A stretch of DNA of 64,000 bases from Phycobacter azelaicus (GTDB taxonomy: Bacteria; Pseudomonadota; Alphaproteobacteria; Rhodobacterales; Rhodobacteraceae). Under the pieces are notes generated by a model. It was given only the letters and a program-made list of their open reading frames with translations, was not told where the DNA came from and made no database searches. The stretch spans positions 3,194,001 through 3,258,000 of the forward strand of contig NZ_WKFH01000003.1 of NCBI RefSeq assembly GCF_014884385.1, in the 5' to 3' direction. The translations under genes and the position numbers were made by a program. Shown piece by piece: positions 27,018-36,168 of the stretch. The first letter of the stretch is position 1, and the number at the start of each line of letters is the position of its first letter.

Positions 27018-27794
27018 CTACCAACGCCCGAGGGCCGCGCGAAGCATCAGGCTTGTCCGACGACGAAACTCGCTGGAGCCAAGCGCGCCGACAGCCACCC
27101 GCTCTGGCTCTTTCATGGCCTGTTTCAGTATGTCATGGGCCTGCCATCCGGCCAGCAAGGCAACGCCTGCTTCCTTGGAAACGGAAGAACGGTCTTTGCG
27201 GGCCGTTTGGATGGACTCATATCCCTGCGCGGCCAGCCTTCGCACACCTTCAGCCGTGCCATCCAGCATGGGGACACGCTTTTGTTTTTCCAGTTCGGGG
27301 ATGGCCCGCAACCAATTGGCGATACCAACACCGCGCCCAAAGGCCCGTACTGTGTTTTCATCCGCTTCGCCAAGTGAGCCTGCGGCCATCCACATGAGGC
27401 TGCCGGACGTCGCATCGATATAGGCCTCAAACGCCGCTTCATCGTCGAACGGATCCCGGTAGATATCCCAGCGCCGCGCCTCTGCCATGGCATCGATATG
27501 CCCCGCCAGATCGGGCCGCAGAAGCCGTCCAAGAGGGGTCGCCACATAGTGACGGCGCACAGGTTGGCTTTCTGCGAGCTCAGCCCCGACATCCCGCCAC
27601 CATTGAACACGCATTTCTGCGATCATGCTTTCCTGGCTCGCCCAGGGCGCGCGCGACAATTCCAGATTGAACGCGTAGAGCGCGAAAAGCACAGGCCGCG
27701 CAGCAACCGGCGCAGCCATGGTGGCGAGGAACCGGTCCGGATCGCCCTGGCGGACAAGCTCAGCGCAGCCTTTCAGATCGTCGTCAAACTCCAC
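27018..27794 (-). CDS. squalene/phytoene synthase-family protein, NDUFAF6-like
   Basis: A 258-residue member of the squalene/phytoene synthase superfamily: LFALYAFNLELSRAPW, MRVQWWRD, GSLMWMAAGSLG, GRGVGIANWLRAIPEL. At the place of the first aspartate-rich (DxxxD) motif it has FNLELSRA, so prenyl-diphosphate chemistry is doubtful. The sequence resembles the group containing the mitochondrial complex I assembly factor NDUFAF6 more than carotenoid enzymes, and no carotenoid genes are nearby. The start is GTG 27794 with GAGGGGC upstream. It follows cimA by 27 bp. Confidence 0.82.
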   Translation of the reverse strand: MEFDDDLKGCAELVRQGDPDRFLATMAAPVAARPVLFALYAFNLELSRAPWASQESMIAEMRVQWWRDVGAELAESQPVRRHYVATPLGRLLRPDLAGHIDAMAEARRWDIYRDPFDDEAAFEAYIDATSGSLMWMAAGSLGEADENTVRAFGRGVGIANWLRAIPELEKQKRVPMLDGTAEGVRRLAAQGYESIQTARKDRSSVSKEAGVALLAGWQAHDILKQAMKEPERVAVGALGSSEFRRRTSLMLRAALGRW

Positions 27795-27821
27795 TTGGTT
27801 TCGCCCCTCAACTTGCCGAAA

Positions 27822-29447
27822 TCACGTGCTCTGCCCGCTGCAATCGCGGATCAACTTCCAACGGATCGCGTCCAACAGCGCCTCAAAGGACGCATCTATT
27901 ATGTTAGGGCTGACACCAACAGTGGACCAGCGGCGTCCCTGATTGTCGACACTGTCGATCACTACCCTAGTGACGGCCTCGGTGCCGCCTTGGGTGATGC
28001 GCACCTTGAAGTCCACAAGGCGCATATCGTCAATCACCTCGGAATAGCGGCCCAGATCCTTGGCCAGCGCCTTGGCCAGCGCGTTCACCGGCCCGCGGTC
28101 GCTGCCGGTTTCATCCATGGATTCGCTGACTGAGAGGCGCTTTTCGCCGTCCACCTTGACCACTACAACCGCCTCCGAGAGGCTGATCATCTTGTTGTAT
28201 TTGTTCTTACGCCGCTCCACCGTGACCTTGTACCGCTTGACCTCAAAGAAGGTCGGGAGTTGCCCCAGTTCCTCCCGGGCGAGCAGCTCGAAGGAGGCCT
28301 GTGCCGTGTCGTAGGAATACCCCTCATCCTCGCGGGCCTTGATGCGCTCAAGAATGCGCGCCAGCGCCGGATCGCCTTTATCAACCTTAAGCCCCGCGTC
28401 CATCAGCCGTTTGCGCAAGTTGGACTGACCGGCCTGGTTCGACATCGGGATGATGCGCGCATTGCCTACACGTTCGGGCTCAATGTGCTCATAGGTTGAC
28501 GGGTCTTTCAGAATCGCGCTGGCATGCAGCCCCGCCTTGTGGGCAAAGGCAGACGCCCCGACATAGGGCGCCTGTTTCATCGGCACGCGGTTCAGTATGT
28601 CATCGAGCATCCGGCTGAGCTGCGTTAGACCTTTCAGGGCATCCAGTGAAACGCCCGTCTCAAAGGCGCTCGCATAGGGTTCTTTCAGCAGCAAAGAGGG
28701 GATCAACGTGGTGAGATTTGCATTTCCGCACCGCTCCCCCAGCCCGTTGAGCGTACCCTGCACTTGCCGCACGCCTGCATCCACAGCCGCCAGCGAACAG
28801 GCGACTGCGTTTTCGGTGTCGTTGTGGGTATGGATACCGAGGCGATCTCCGGGAATGCCAGCAGCAATCACCTCAGACACGATGCGATGTACCTCGGCAG
28901 GCATGGTGCCGCCATTTGTATCGCAAAGCACCACCCAGCGCGCACCGGCATCCAGCGCCGCGCGGCAGGCGGCGACGGCATATTCAGGGTTGTCCTTATA
29001 GCCATCAAAGAAATGTTCTGCGTCGTAAAGCGCCTCGCGGCCTTCGGCGACAATATGCGCAATCGAGGCGCCGATGTTCTCGAGGTTTTCTTCAAGGCTG
29101 ATACCAAGGGCGGCCGTCACGTGATAGTCATGCGCCTTGCCCACGAGGCAAACCGTATCGGTGCCCGCATTCATCACCGCGGCCAGCACATCGTCATTGG
29201 CGGCCGAGCGCCCAGCCCGTTTGGTCATGCCAAAGGCCGCCAGCCGCGCGTGCATCTGGGGCGCCACCTCGAAAAAGGCGCTGTCGGTTGGGTTGGCGCC
29301 GGGCCAGCCGCCTTCGATATAGTCGATCCCGAGATCATCCAGCGCGCGGGCGATCTGCTGTTTCTCGGCGGTCGAGAACTGCACACCCTGCGTCTGCTGA
29401 CCGTCCCGCAGGGTGGTGTCATATAGGTAGAGACGTTCCTTGGTCAT
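27822..29447 (-). CDS. cimA: (R)-citramalate synthase
   Basis: Condenses pyruvate and acetyl-CoA to citramalate, the threonine-independent entry to isoleucine. The 541-residue protein has the HMGL-like domain (YLYDTTLRDGQQTQGVQFS, GIDYIEGGWPGANPTD, LGIHTHNDTENAVACSLAAV, QGTLNGLGERCGNANL) and a C-terminal LeuA-type allosteric domain (about 400-530). The GGWPGANPTD motif marks CimA rather than isopropylmalate synthase. It lies 54 bp downstream of cysS on the same strand. Confidence 0.95.
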   Translation of the reverse strand: MTKERLYLYDTTLRDGQQTQGVQFSTAEKQQIARALDDLGIDYIEGGWPGANPTDSAFFEVAPQMHARLAAFGMTKRAGRSAANDDVLAAVMNAGTDTVCLVGKAHDYHVTAALGISLEENLENIGASIAHIVAEGREALYDAEHFFDGYKDNPEYAVAACRAALDAGARWVVLCDTNGGTMPAEVHRIVSEVIAAGIPGDRLGIHTHNDTENAVACSLAAVDAGVRQVQGTLNGLGERCGNANLTTLIPSLLLKEPYASAFETGVSLDALKGLTQLSRMLDDILNRVPMKQAPYVGASAFAHKAGLHASAILKDPSTYEHIEPERVGNARIIPMSNQAGQSNLRKRLMDAGLKVDKGDPALARILERIKAREDEGYSYDTAQASFELLAREELGQLPTFFEVKRYKVTVERRKNKYNKMISLSEAVVVVKVDGEKRLSVSESMDETGSDRGPVNALAKALAKDLGRYSEVIDDMRLVDFKVRITQGGTEAVTRVVIDSVDNQGRRWSTVGVSPNIIDASFEALLDAIRWKLIRDCSGQST

Positions 29448-29501
29448 TCCTGCCTCGTATTGTTCTCCGGGCAGCGCCCGGTCCGGGGGGGCGTTTAGGG
29501 C

Positions 29502-30881
29502 TCAGAGGTCATCCAGCTTGGCCGGATCGAACCCCGGCCCCGGCACCAGTTCGACGCCTGTCTTGCTCATGCGGACCTCAAGCCCGGCCGCCATATAGGC
29601 CGATTTCAAACGGTCCACTTCGGAAAAGTCCTTGCTGTCCATGGCCGCCTGACGGGCCTCGAACAACCGCGCCTCGTGGGTCGACAGATCCACGGTGGGA
29701 CCTGCGGCCCATGCGCCCATATCCTCTTGCAACAGGCCAACCATCTGGGCTGAGGCCAGCAGCCCAGCCGCATCCCCTGCGGCGGCCAGCCTGTGCAGCT
29801 CTGCAATCACCCCGGCGGTATTGAGATCATCCGCCAGCGCCTCCAGTACCGCGGCAGCAGCCTTGGCGGAGGGCTCTATGCCCTTCGTCAAGGCCCGCCA
29901 CTTTCGCAGGGTCGCCTCCGCTTCCTTTGCCTTTTTCTCGGTCCAGTCCATCGGTTTGCGATAATGGGTCGACAGAAACACAAAGCGGATCACCTCACCC
30001 GGTACACCCTGCTCAAGCAGGTCATGCACGGTGAAAAAGTTGCCGAGCGATTTCGACATCTTCTTCCCCTCGACCTGCAGCATCTCGTTGTGCAGCCAAT
30101 AGCGGGCAAACTCTCCTTCGGGATGGGCGCAGCAGCTTTGGGCGATCTCGTTTTCATGGTGCGGGAACATCAGATCGTTACCGCCGCCATGAATATCAAA
30201 GGTCTCCCCGAGCAGTTCATAGGACATGGCGGAACATTCAATATGCCAGCCGGGCCGTCCGCGCCCCCAGGGGCTGTCCCAGCCGGGCAGATCCTCGCTA
30301 GACGGCTTCCACAGCACAAAATCCATCGGATTCTTCTTGTAAGGCGCGACCTCAACCCTGGAGCCGGCGATCATATCATCGACCGAACGCCCCGACAGCT
30401 TCCCGTAGCCCTCGCGCCAGCTGTCCACGGCAAACAGCACGTGTCCTTCGGCCGCATAGGCGTGGCCCTTGGCGATCAGCTCTTCGATCATGGCGATCAT
30501 CTGCGGGATGAACTCGGTCGCCCGCGGCATATGGTTCGGCTCCAGCGCGCCAAGGGCGCCCATGTCATCGAGGAACCACTGGGTTGTCTCGGCGGTGATT
30601 TCGCCGATCGGTCGGCCACTTTCGGCGGCGCGCGCGTTGATCTTGTCATCCACGTCGGTGAAGTTGCGCGCATAGGTCACGTGATCGGCGCCGTAAACAT
30701 GGCGCAGCAGCCGGTAAAGCACATCAAACACAACCACGGGGCGCGCATTCCCAAGGTGCGCCCGGTCATAGACCGTCGGGCCACAGACATACATCCGCAC
30801 ATCATTGGCGTTGATCGGGGTAAAGACCTCTTTCTTGCGGGTCTTTGTATTGTGCAGCTTGAGTACTGTGTCGGTCGTCAT
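29502..30881 (-). CDS. cysS: cysteinyl-tRNA synthetase
   Basis: Class I synthetase charging tRNA-Cys. It shows the zinc-ligand and signature region [19 protein letters not shown] (HLGN as the HIGH motif), [30 protein letters not shown] and the KMSKS motif ([13 protein letters not shown]). The ATG at 30881 follows AGGAGCTGTC. An in-frame ATG at 30902 lacks a site. Trimmed length is 459 residues. First gene of the likely cysS-cimA-synthase-like operon. Confidence 0.97.
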   Translation of the reverse strand: MTTDTVLKLHNTKTRKKEVFTPINANDVRMYVCGPTVYDRAHLGNARPVVVFDVLYRLLRHVYGADHVTYARNFTDVDDKINARAAESGRPIGEITAETTQWFLDDMGALGALEPNHMPRATEFIPQMIAMIEELIAKGHAYAAEGHVLFAVDSWREGYGKLSGRSVDDMIAGSRVEVAPYKKNPMDFVLWKPSSEDLPGWDSPWGRGRPGWHIECSAMSYELLGETFDIHGGGNDLMFPHHENEIAQSCCAHPEGEFARYWLHNEMLQVEGKKMSKSLGNFFTVHDLLEQGVPGEVIRFVFLSTHYRKPMDWTEKKAKEAEATLRKWRALTKGIEPSAKAAAAVLEALADDLNTAGVIAELHRLAAAGDAAGLLASAQMVGLLQEDMGAWAAGPTVDLSTHEARLFEARQAAMDSKDFSEVDRLKSAYMAAGLEVRMSKTGVELVPGPGFDPAKLDDL

Positions 30882-31133
30882 GACAGCTCCTAGGACGGGC
30901 ACGGAAGTGCAGGCATCAAGGCCGGAGCGCGAGGCGCGCAGCGCGGGCTTAGCAATTTGTCACTTGGAAGGGAACGACGAAACCAGCCCGCTGTAGATTT
31001 CAGCAGGGAATGCAGCAGCAGGTGATGGGTGTGCGGGTTTTCGTCATGCGCCTCTGCTAGCAGGTATTTTCAAACCCGCCAAGCCAAAACCGGCCCAATA
31101 TCCGGATCAAAGCTCAAGGGTTGTTGGCCCTGA

Positions 31134-31697
31134 TCAAAAGCGGAAGGCCGCCTGAACGGAAAGAACATCACCGCCAAGAGCGCCCAGGCGTCCAACGTGA
31201 TCATTGTCTCGGTGGAGAACTTCACCTGTCATCTGGAGCACGCGGTTCACCGACACCCGCAGTCCAAATCCGAAGACCTGACTGCGCAGATCTGCGGCGC
31301 TTCGTTCGACCCCCACCTCTCCAAAGGTGATATATCCAAGGCTGCGCCCGAAATCGTATCCGGCCCGCAGGTCGATCCGCTGCCCTTGTTCGAAGCCACC
31401 GAACCCCGCCAGAGCAGCACCACGACCTTGCTCATAGGTTCCGCCCAGCACAAAACTGCCAAAATCCTGATCGAAACTGGCTCGAAGGCCCGTATCACGG
31501 GCCTCGGACGAGATCGGCCTGATAGCCCCAGGAGCCGTGCCCACTTCGGCCCGCTGCATGCCCAAGCCCCGTGCCAGAAAGCTGGATGACCATTCCCCTG
31601 ATCCCGCCGGGACCGCCACGGCCAGGCCCAGGACGAGGCCGACTAAACTCGCAGAGAACCGCTGATGTTGTGACATTCTCTTGATCGATCCTGACAT
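31134..31697 (-). CDS. small outer-membrane beta-barrel candidate
   Basis: A 187-residue protein with an N-terminal signal sequence (SASLVGLVLGLAVAVPAGSG, cleavage near residue 35). Alternating hydrophobic strands rich in Gly and aromatics follow (GLRASFDQDFGSFVLGG, GQRIDLRAGYDFGRSLGYIT), and it ends in the outer-membrane insertion signature AAFRF with a terminal Phe. Size and pattern suggest an eight-stranded barrel. No family is recognised. It stands alone, divergent from the MttB region, with AGGA before the ATG. Confidence 0.72.
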   Translation of the reverse strand: MSGSIKRMSQHQRFSASLVGLVLGLAVAVPAGSGEWSSSFLARGLGMQRAEVGTAPGAIRPISSEARDTGLRASFDQDFGSFVLGGTYEQGRGAALAGFGGFEQGQRIDLRAGYDFGRSLGYITFGEVGVERSAADLRSQVFGFGLRVSVNRVLQMTGEVLHRDNDHVGRLGALGGDVLSVQAAFRF

Positions 31698-32120
31698 CTT
31701 GTTGTCCTGATTCTACGCTCAGACAGGCGCGCCATTCCCACACGGCAGATTGCCGAATATTGGTTAAAAGTTGGTTCCGCTTACCTGTTTGAGCCTACAG
31801 CAGAACGCCTTGTGCCAAGCCTCTCAAATCCCGCAGATTTTCACAAAATGCTTCGCCGCAAGGATATGAACGGCGCCTGAAACATCCACGTCGCTGAAAA
31901 AGATGACGCATTTTTCACAAAGGTCGCAAACGCGATAGCCTTTGCCGATTCCTGCGGCACTGTGAAAGAGCATGAAGGAGGAGCGCAGGATGCAGGCCGA
32001 ACGCAGCCGCATTAGCCTGATATGGCGGACCATCGGCGCAGCCCGGGGGCGCGCGGCGCGCGGACGACCTGAGGGGGCCTGAAACACAGTCCTGCTTTCC
32101 CTCCTGTCGAAAGGCCTCTC
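31698..32120 (+). other. regulatory region before mttB
   Basis: A 423-bp stretch between the divergent barrel gene and the MttB homologue. It contains two copies of TTTTCACAAA (31838-31847 and 31912-31921, 74 bp apart) that could be operator half sites, and a candidate 30-codon ORF (31990-32082). No RNA gene is recognised. Confidence 0.5.
31990..32082 (+). CDS. candidate short ORF upstream of mttB
   Basis: Thirty codons, MQAERSRISLIWRTIGAARG continuing with an Arg/Gly/Ala-rich tail to a TGA. It is preceded by an unusually strong ribosome site, AAGGAGGAGCGCAGG. The product would be small and basic (seven or more arginines). It could be a real small protein, a leader ORF for the mttB gene 38 bp downstream, or chance. 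The quality of the ribosome site is the main support. Confidence 0.42.
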   Translation: MQAERSRISLIWRTIGAARGRAARGRPEGA

Positions 32121-33671
32121 ATGACAGAACTTTCCCTAAGACGCGTCTCCGGCCGCAGCGGCGGACGCAGCGCGCGCCGTGCAGCCCGTTCAGCCCCCCT
32201 CGCTACGGACCTGCGTCCGGTTCGGCCTGGGCTATCCGGTGGCACGTACAACGCCTTGAGCGACGCTGATGTTCAAAAGATCCACTTGGCAGCACTTGAC
32301 GCGCTGGAACGCATCGGTTTGGCGGATGCCCCTCCCAGCGGCGTCGCGATCCTCACGGATGCAGGGTGCACCGAAGGGCCCGACGGGCGGCTGCGGTTTC
32401 CGCGCGCTCTTGTCGAGGACATGCTGGCCAAGGCGAACCGATCTGTCACTTTGTGCAGCCGCGATGGCCAAACCGATCTAGACCTCAGCGGAACCCGCGT
32501 CCACTACGGCACCGCAGGGGCGGCTGTGCATATGGTCGATGTGTCCGGACGGCAGTACCGAGAATCCACGGTGCAGGATCTGCATGACGCTGCCCGCATC
32601 TGCGATGCGCTCGACAACATCCACTTTGTGCAGCGCCCTATGGTCTGCCGCGACATCAGCGATAACAGGGAACTCGATCTCAACACGATCTATGCCTGCT
32701 GCTCGGGCACGTTCAAACATATCGGCACGTCCTTCACCGACCCGAGCTTTGTCGCTCCGGCCATCGAAATGCTACACCTGATCGCAGGAGGAGAGGAAAA
32801 GTGGCGCGAACGTCCCTTTGTGTCGAACTCCAACTGTTTCGTGGTGCCGCCCATGAAGTTCGCCACCGAAAGCTGCTTGGTCATGGAGGAATGCATCCGC
32901 CATGGTATGCCCGTGCTGTTGCTGTCGGCGGGCATGGCCGGCGCCACGGCCCCATCGACAATCGCCGGGGCGATCGTTCAGGCCGTCGCCGAATGCCTTG
33001 CAGGCCTTGTTTATGTAAATGCCATAAAGCCCGGGCACCCCGCCATTTTTGGCACTTGGCCCTTTGGGCTGGACCTACGGACCGGGGCAATGACAGGGGG
33101 ATCAGGCGAGCAAGCCCTGTTGACGTCGGGCTGTGCGCAAATGCACCGGTTCTACGGATTGCCCGGCGGGGCGGCCGCAGGCATTGCCGATTCAAAACTT
33201 CCTGACATGCAAGCCGGCTGGGAGCAGATGTGCTCCAACGTGATGGCGGGCCTGTCGGGGGTCAACATGATCTACGAGGCGGCTGGCATGCATGCCTCTC
33301 TGCTGGGCTTTTGCCATGAATCGCTGATCCTGGGCGATGACCTGATCGGTCAGGCACTGCGCTGCGTGCGCGGTATCGAAGTCACCGATGAGACCCTGGC
33401 CCTTGATCAAATCGCAGAGGTCTGCCTGGGCGGCAGCGGACACTATCTGGGCACCGAACAGACCCTGTCGCGCATGCAGTCAGATCACCTCTATCCGTCG
33501 CTCGGCGATCGCAGCTCTCCAAAGGAATGGGAGGAGAAAGGAAAACCCGATCTTCTCGACAAGGCGCGTCAGAAAAAAGAGGATATCCTGTCCCGCAGAA
33601 GTCCGGCCCGTTTTGCGCCCGACCTTGACCGAGCGTTGCGCAATAGCTTCAGGATCCATCTGCCGAGTTAA
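32121..33671 (+). CDS. trimethylamine methyltransferase (MttB) family, non-pyrrolysine
   Basis: A 516-residue MttB-superfamily protein: ALSDADVQKIHLAALDALER, the barrel segments TRVHYGTAGAAVHMVD, GMPVLLLSAGMAGATAPSTI, GGAAAGIADSKLPDMQAGWE and SGVNMIYEAAGMHAS. The reading frame is free of internal amber codons, so it lacks pyrrolysine and belongs with the MtgB-like enzymes that demethylate glycine betaine or similar quaternary amines onto a corrinoid protein. The N-terminus ([20 protein letters not shown]) is basic and unusual. No corrinoid protein or reactivase is encoded next to it here. Confidence 0.9.
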   Translation: MTELSLRRVSGRSGGRSARRAARSAPLATDLRPVRPGLSGGTYNALSDADVQKIHLAALDALERIGLADAPPSGVAILTDAGCTEGPDGRLRFPRALVEDMLAKANRSVTLCSRDGQTDLDLSGTRVHYGTAGAAVHMVDVSGRQYRESTVQDLHDAARICDALDNIHFVQRPMVCRDISDNRELDLNTIYACCSGTFKHIGTSFTDPSFVAPAIEMLHLIAGGEEKWRERPFVSNSNCFVVPPMKFATESCLVMEECIRHGMPVLLLSAGMAGATAPSTIAGAIVQAVAECLAGLVYVNAIKPGHPAIFGTWPFGLDLRTGAMTGGSGEQALLTSGCAQMHRFYGLPGGAAAGIADSKLPDMQAGWEQMCSNVMAGLSGVNMIYEAAGMHASLLGFCHESLILGDDLIGQALRCVRGIEVTDETLALDQIAEVCLGGSGHYLGTEQTLSRMQSDHLYPSLGDRSSPKEWEEKGKPDLLDKARQKKEDILSRRSPARFAPDLDRALRNSFRIHLPS

Positions 33672-33790
33672 CCGGCTCCTCCCCCCCTGCGTTCGACTCG
33701 GCGGAGGAGAAAACTTGCCACGACCTCGTGCGCCTTCTGGAGTTCTGTGGTAAGCGACGCTCAACAGCTTTTCCAGAAGGGTCCGCAAGA

Positions 33791-34447
33791 ATGAGACGGC
33801 AAGTAAAACGCTGGATGACCGGTATCCTGCAGCCATGGCGCAAGGTGTTTTTCCAGTCTTTTGATCGCTTTCTTGCAGACCAGAAAGAACAGGAGCGTCT
33901 CAACTTTACCGGAATAGGGCCCGGATCGGTCGTGTTTGATTTCGGCGGCTTCGAAGGGAACTGGGCCGCCGACATGCACGCGCGCTATGGCTGCAAAGTC
34001 CAGGTATTCGAACCTCACCCCGCCTTTGCTGCACGCCTGCTGGAACGGTTTTCGGATAACGCGGATATTTCGGTCCATGATTTTGCCCTCGGCAGCACGG
34101 ATGGCACTCTGGATCTATCCGATGACGGCGACGCCTCCTCTGCTCTGCACAGCGACCCAGGTCAAAGCGTAGCAGGCAAGATCTGCAGTGTTCGGGATTT
34201 TTTCGCGGCGCATGACTTCCCGGAAATCGCACTGATGAAGATCAATATTGAGGGCGGTGAATACGACCTGCTACCCGCGCTGGCGGAGTGCAACGTGCTA
34301 GACAGAACGGAAACGCTCCAGATTCAGTTCCACCTGTTTGAGGAATCCCATATCCTCTTGCGCGACGAGATCGTGGATGCAATCGAGAAAACCCATAGCG
34401 CCCAGTGGAGCTATCCATTTGTCTGGGAACAATGGCGCCGCCGGTAA
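33791..34447 (+). CDS. FkbM-family methyltransferase
   Basis: A SAM-dependent methyltransferase of about 218 residues. It has the SAM-binding loop SVVFDFGGFEGNWAADM with the acidic end of strand 2 in VQVFEPHP, and the FkbM signature ALMKINIEGGEYDLLPAL. Such enzymes O-methylate sugars in surface polysaccharides or glycolipids. ATG 33791 (MRRQVKRW) has AAGGGT upstream and gives a normal size. An ATG at 33728 would add an odd leader. First gene of a four-gene glycan cassette. Confidence 0.88.
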   Translation: MRRQVKRWMTGILQPWRKVFFQSFDRFLADQKEQERLNFTGIGPGSVVFDFGGFEGNWAADMHARYGCKVQVFEPHPAFAARLLERFSDNADISVHDFALGSTDGTLDLSDDGDASSALHSDPGQSVAGKICSVRDFFAAHDFPEIALMKINIEGGEYDLLPALAECNVLDRTETLQIQFHLFEESHILLRDEIVDAIEKTHSAQWSYPFVWEQWRRR

Positions 34448-34486
34448 CCCATTCGCGATGACTGAAAGGTGCTCGGTATCTCCCCC

Positions 34487-35326
34487 ATGCAGCAAATCCC
34501 CATTTTCCTCATCAATCTCGACCGCTCCACCGACCGGCTTGAGGATATCTCACGCCGCCTCTCAGCGATGAACCTGACCTTCGAACGCATACCGGCTGTT
34601 AATTCAGATGATATCCCTGATGAGCAGGCCGAACGTCTGCTGTCCTATCGCTCAGGGCACCTTCCCTTGGGCAAGGGAGAGATGGGGTGTTTCCTGAGCC
34701 ACAGGAAGGTTTGGAAAGAGATCATTGACCGGGGGCTGACCTGGGCCTTTGTCGCCGAGGACGATCTGCATCTCGCCCATGCAGAAGCGTTTTTTGAAAA
34801 TAGCAACTGGCTGCCAACGGATGCCCATATCGTAAAGGCCGAGACCGCACGGCAGCGCGTTTTTCTTTCGACAGAGCTGCACTCTGAGGTTGCCGGGCAT
34901 GAATTGAGGCTCCTGAAGTCATACCACGGTGGCAGCGCTGGTTATTTCGTCTCAGCCACGGGCGCAGCTCTGCTGTTGAAAGAAAGCGAGACCAGGTGCG
35001 ATGCCTTGGATCACGTGTTGTTCCACCACTGGATTGGCATCGTCCAGCAGATGACCGTGTATCAAATGGACCCGGCCATCTGCGTTCAGGACTACCTGTT
35101 GGGCGGACCCCAAAAGCGCGGGTTTCGCAGCACGCTCAACAGCGACCGCAAGGACAGCCGACGCACCCAGGGGATCAAGGGCAAGCCAAAAGGTCTCGCC
35201 AAGATCTGGCGCGAGCTGAGCCGCCCCTTCACGCGGCTTGCCCGCAAGGTGTCCGATGCGCTGCGCAACTTCCTGGGAACGGCGCGTATCAAATTCATTC
35301 CCTACGCCGGTGAGCAAAAGCCGTGA
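34487..35326 (+). CDS. glycosyltransferase family 25 protein (first copy)
   Basis: A GT25-type LPS glycosyltransferase of 279 residues: PIFLINLDRSTDRLEDISRR at the start, EMGCFLSHRKVWKEII, then the DxD-like FVAEDDLHLAHA and SYHGGSAGYFVSATGA. It is followed by a basic C-terminal tail. It is clearly paralogous to the next gene (shared GCFLSH, AEDD, FFE-S-WxPxDA, KAE blocks). ATG 34487 is chosen. A GTG at 34469 would sit on the AAAGG. The stop overlaps the next start (GTGA). Confidence 0.9.
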   Translation: MQQIPIFLINLDRSTDRLEDISRRLSAMNLTFERIPAVNSDDIPDEQAERLLSYRSGHLPLGKGEMGCFLSHRKVWKEIIDRGLTWAFVAEDDLHLAHAEAFFENSNWLPTDAHIVKAETARQRVFLSTELHSEVAGHELRLLKSYHGGSAGYFVSATGAALLLKESETRCDALDHVLFHHWIGIVQQMTVYQMDPAICVQDYLLGGPQKRGFRSTLNSDRKDSRRTQGIKGKPKGLAKIWRELSRPFTRLARKVSDALRNFLGTARIKFIPYAGEQKP

Positions 35327-36168
35327 TCCCCCTGTTCTACATCAATCTCGACAGTCAGACGGAGCGCCGTGACTGGTTCGAAGAGCAGTGCGCCACCCTT
35401 GGCCTGACAGCGATCCGCGTTGCCGCAACCAACGGGCGCGCGCTCGAACCTCAAGCCCTTGAGGCGATCCGCAGCAAACGCCTCCTTGATGTGCACTTTG
35501 GCCCTGCCGAGATTGGCTGTTTCTTGAGTCATTGTGCCGCTTGGCGCATGCTTCTTGCATCAGAACGTGACTGGGGATTCATTGCCGAAGATGATATTCA
35601 TCTTGCCACCGACAGCACTACCTTCTTTGAAAGCTCCGACTGGATCCCAGACGATGCGCGATTGATAAAGGCAGAGAGCACCTTCAAGAAATGTCACCTA
35701 GGTCAGCAGCAGCATTCTGTTACAGCGACACGGCATCTGCGCCGCCTGCATAGCCTGCATGGCGGGGGTGGCGGTTACTTCCTGCACCGGGAAGCCGCCG
35801 AAATACTGTTGCAGCTCGCCCAAACGGTGGCCGAGCCTGCTGATCTTCTGGTGTTCAATCCAGACCTCGGCTTTTTCTCCGAGGTGATCGCTTATCAGAT
35901 CTACCCGGCGATTGGCGCACAGGACCTTTTCTTTGAAGAGCCGATTCATGGCTTTGTAAAAAGCACGCTAGAGCAGGAGCGCCAAACCCTGCGAAAGCAC
36001 CCGTCGGGGGCAAAGCTCTGGCGCGAGACCAAGCGCCCATTCGGCCAGCTTTTGAACGCACTAAGAACCACATATGAAACCCACGTTCTGGGTAGTAAGT
36101 TTGAGGTCGTGCCATTTGCCCCCTCCGCGACGGCCCCACCAAAAATCCTGCGAAAGAGGTTCAGATGA
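35323..36168 (+). CDS. glycosyltransferase family 25 protein (second copy)
   Basis: A 281-residue GT25 enzyme: IPLFYINLDSQTERRDWFEE, AEIGCFLSHCAAWRMLL, FIAEDDIHLATDS, LHGGGGGYFLHREAA. It begins with GTG overlapping the stop of its paralogue. The tandem pair has diverged mainly in the acceptor-side half, suggesting two sequential but different transfers. Its stop overlaps the fucosyltransferase start (ATGA), so the three transferases are translated as one unit. Confidence 0.9.
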   Translation: MIPLFYINLDSQTERRDWFEEQCATLGLTAIRVAATNGRALEPQALEAIRSKRLLDVHFGPAEIGCFLSHCAAWRMLLASERDWGFIAEDDIHLATDSTTFFESSDWIPDDARLIKAESTFKKCHLGQQQHSVTATRHLRRLHSLHGGGGGYFLHREAAEILLQLAQTVAEPADLLVFNPDLGFFSEVIAYQIYPAIGAQDLFFEEPIHGFVKSTLEQERQTLRKHPSGAKLWRETKRPFGQLLNALRTTYETHVLGSKFEVVPFAPSATAPPKILRKRFR

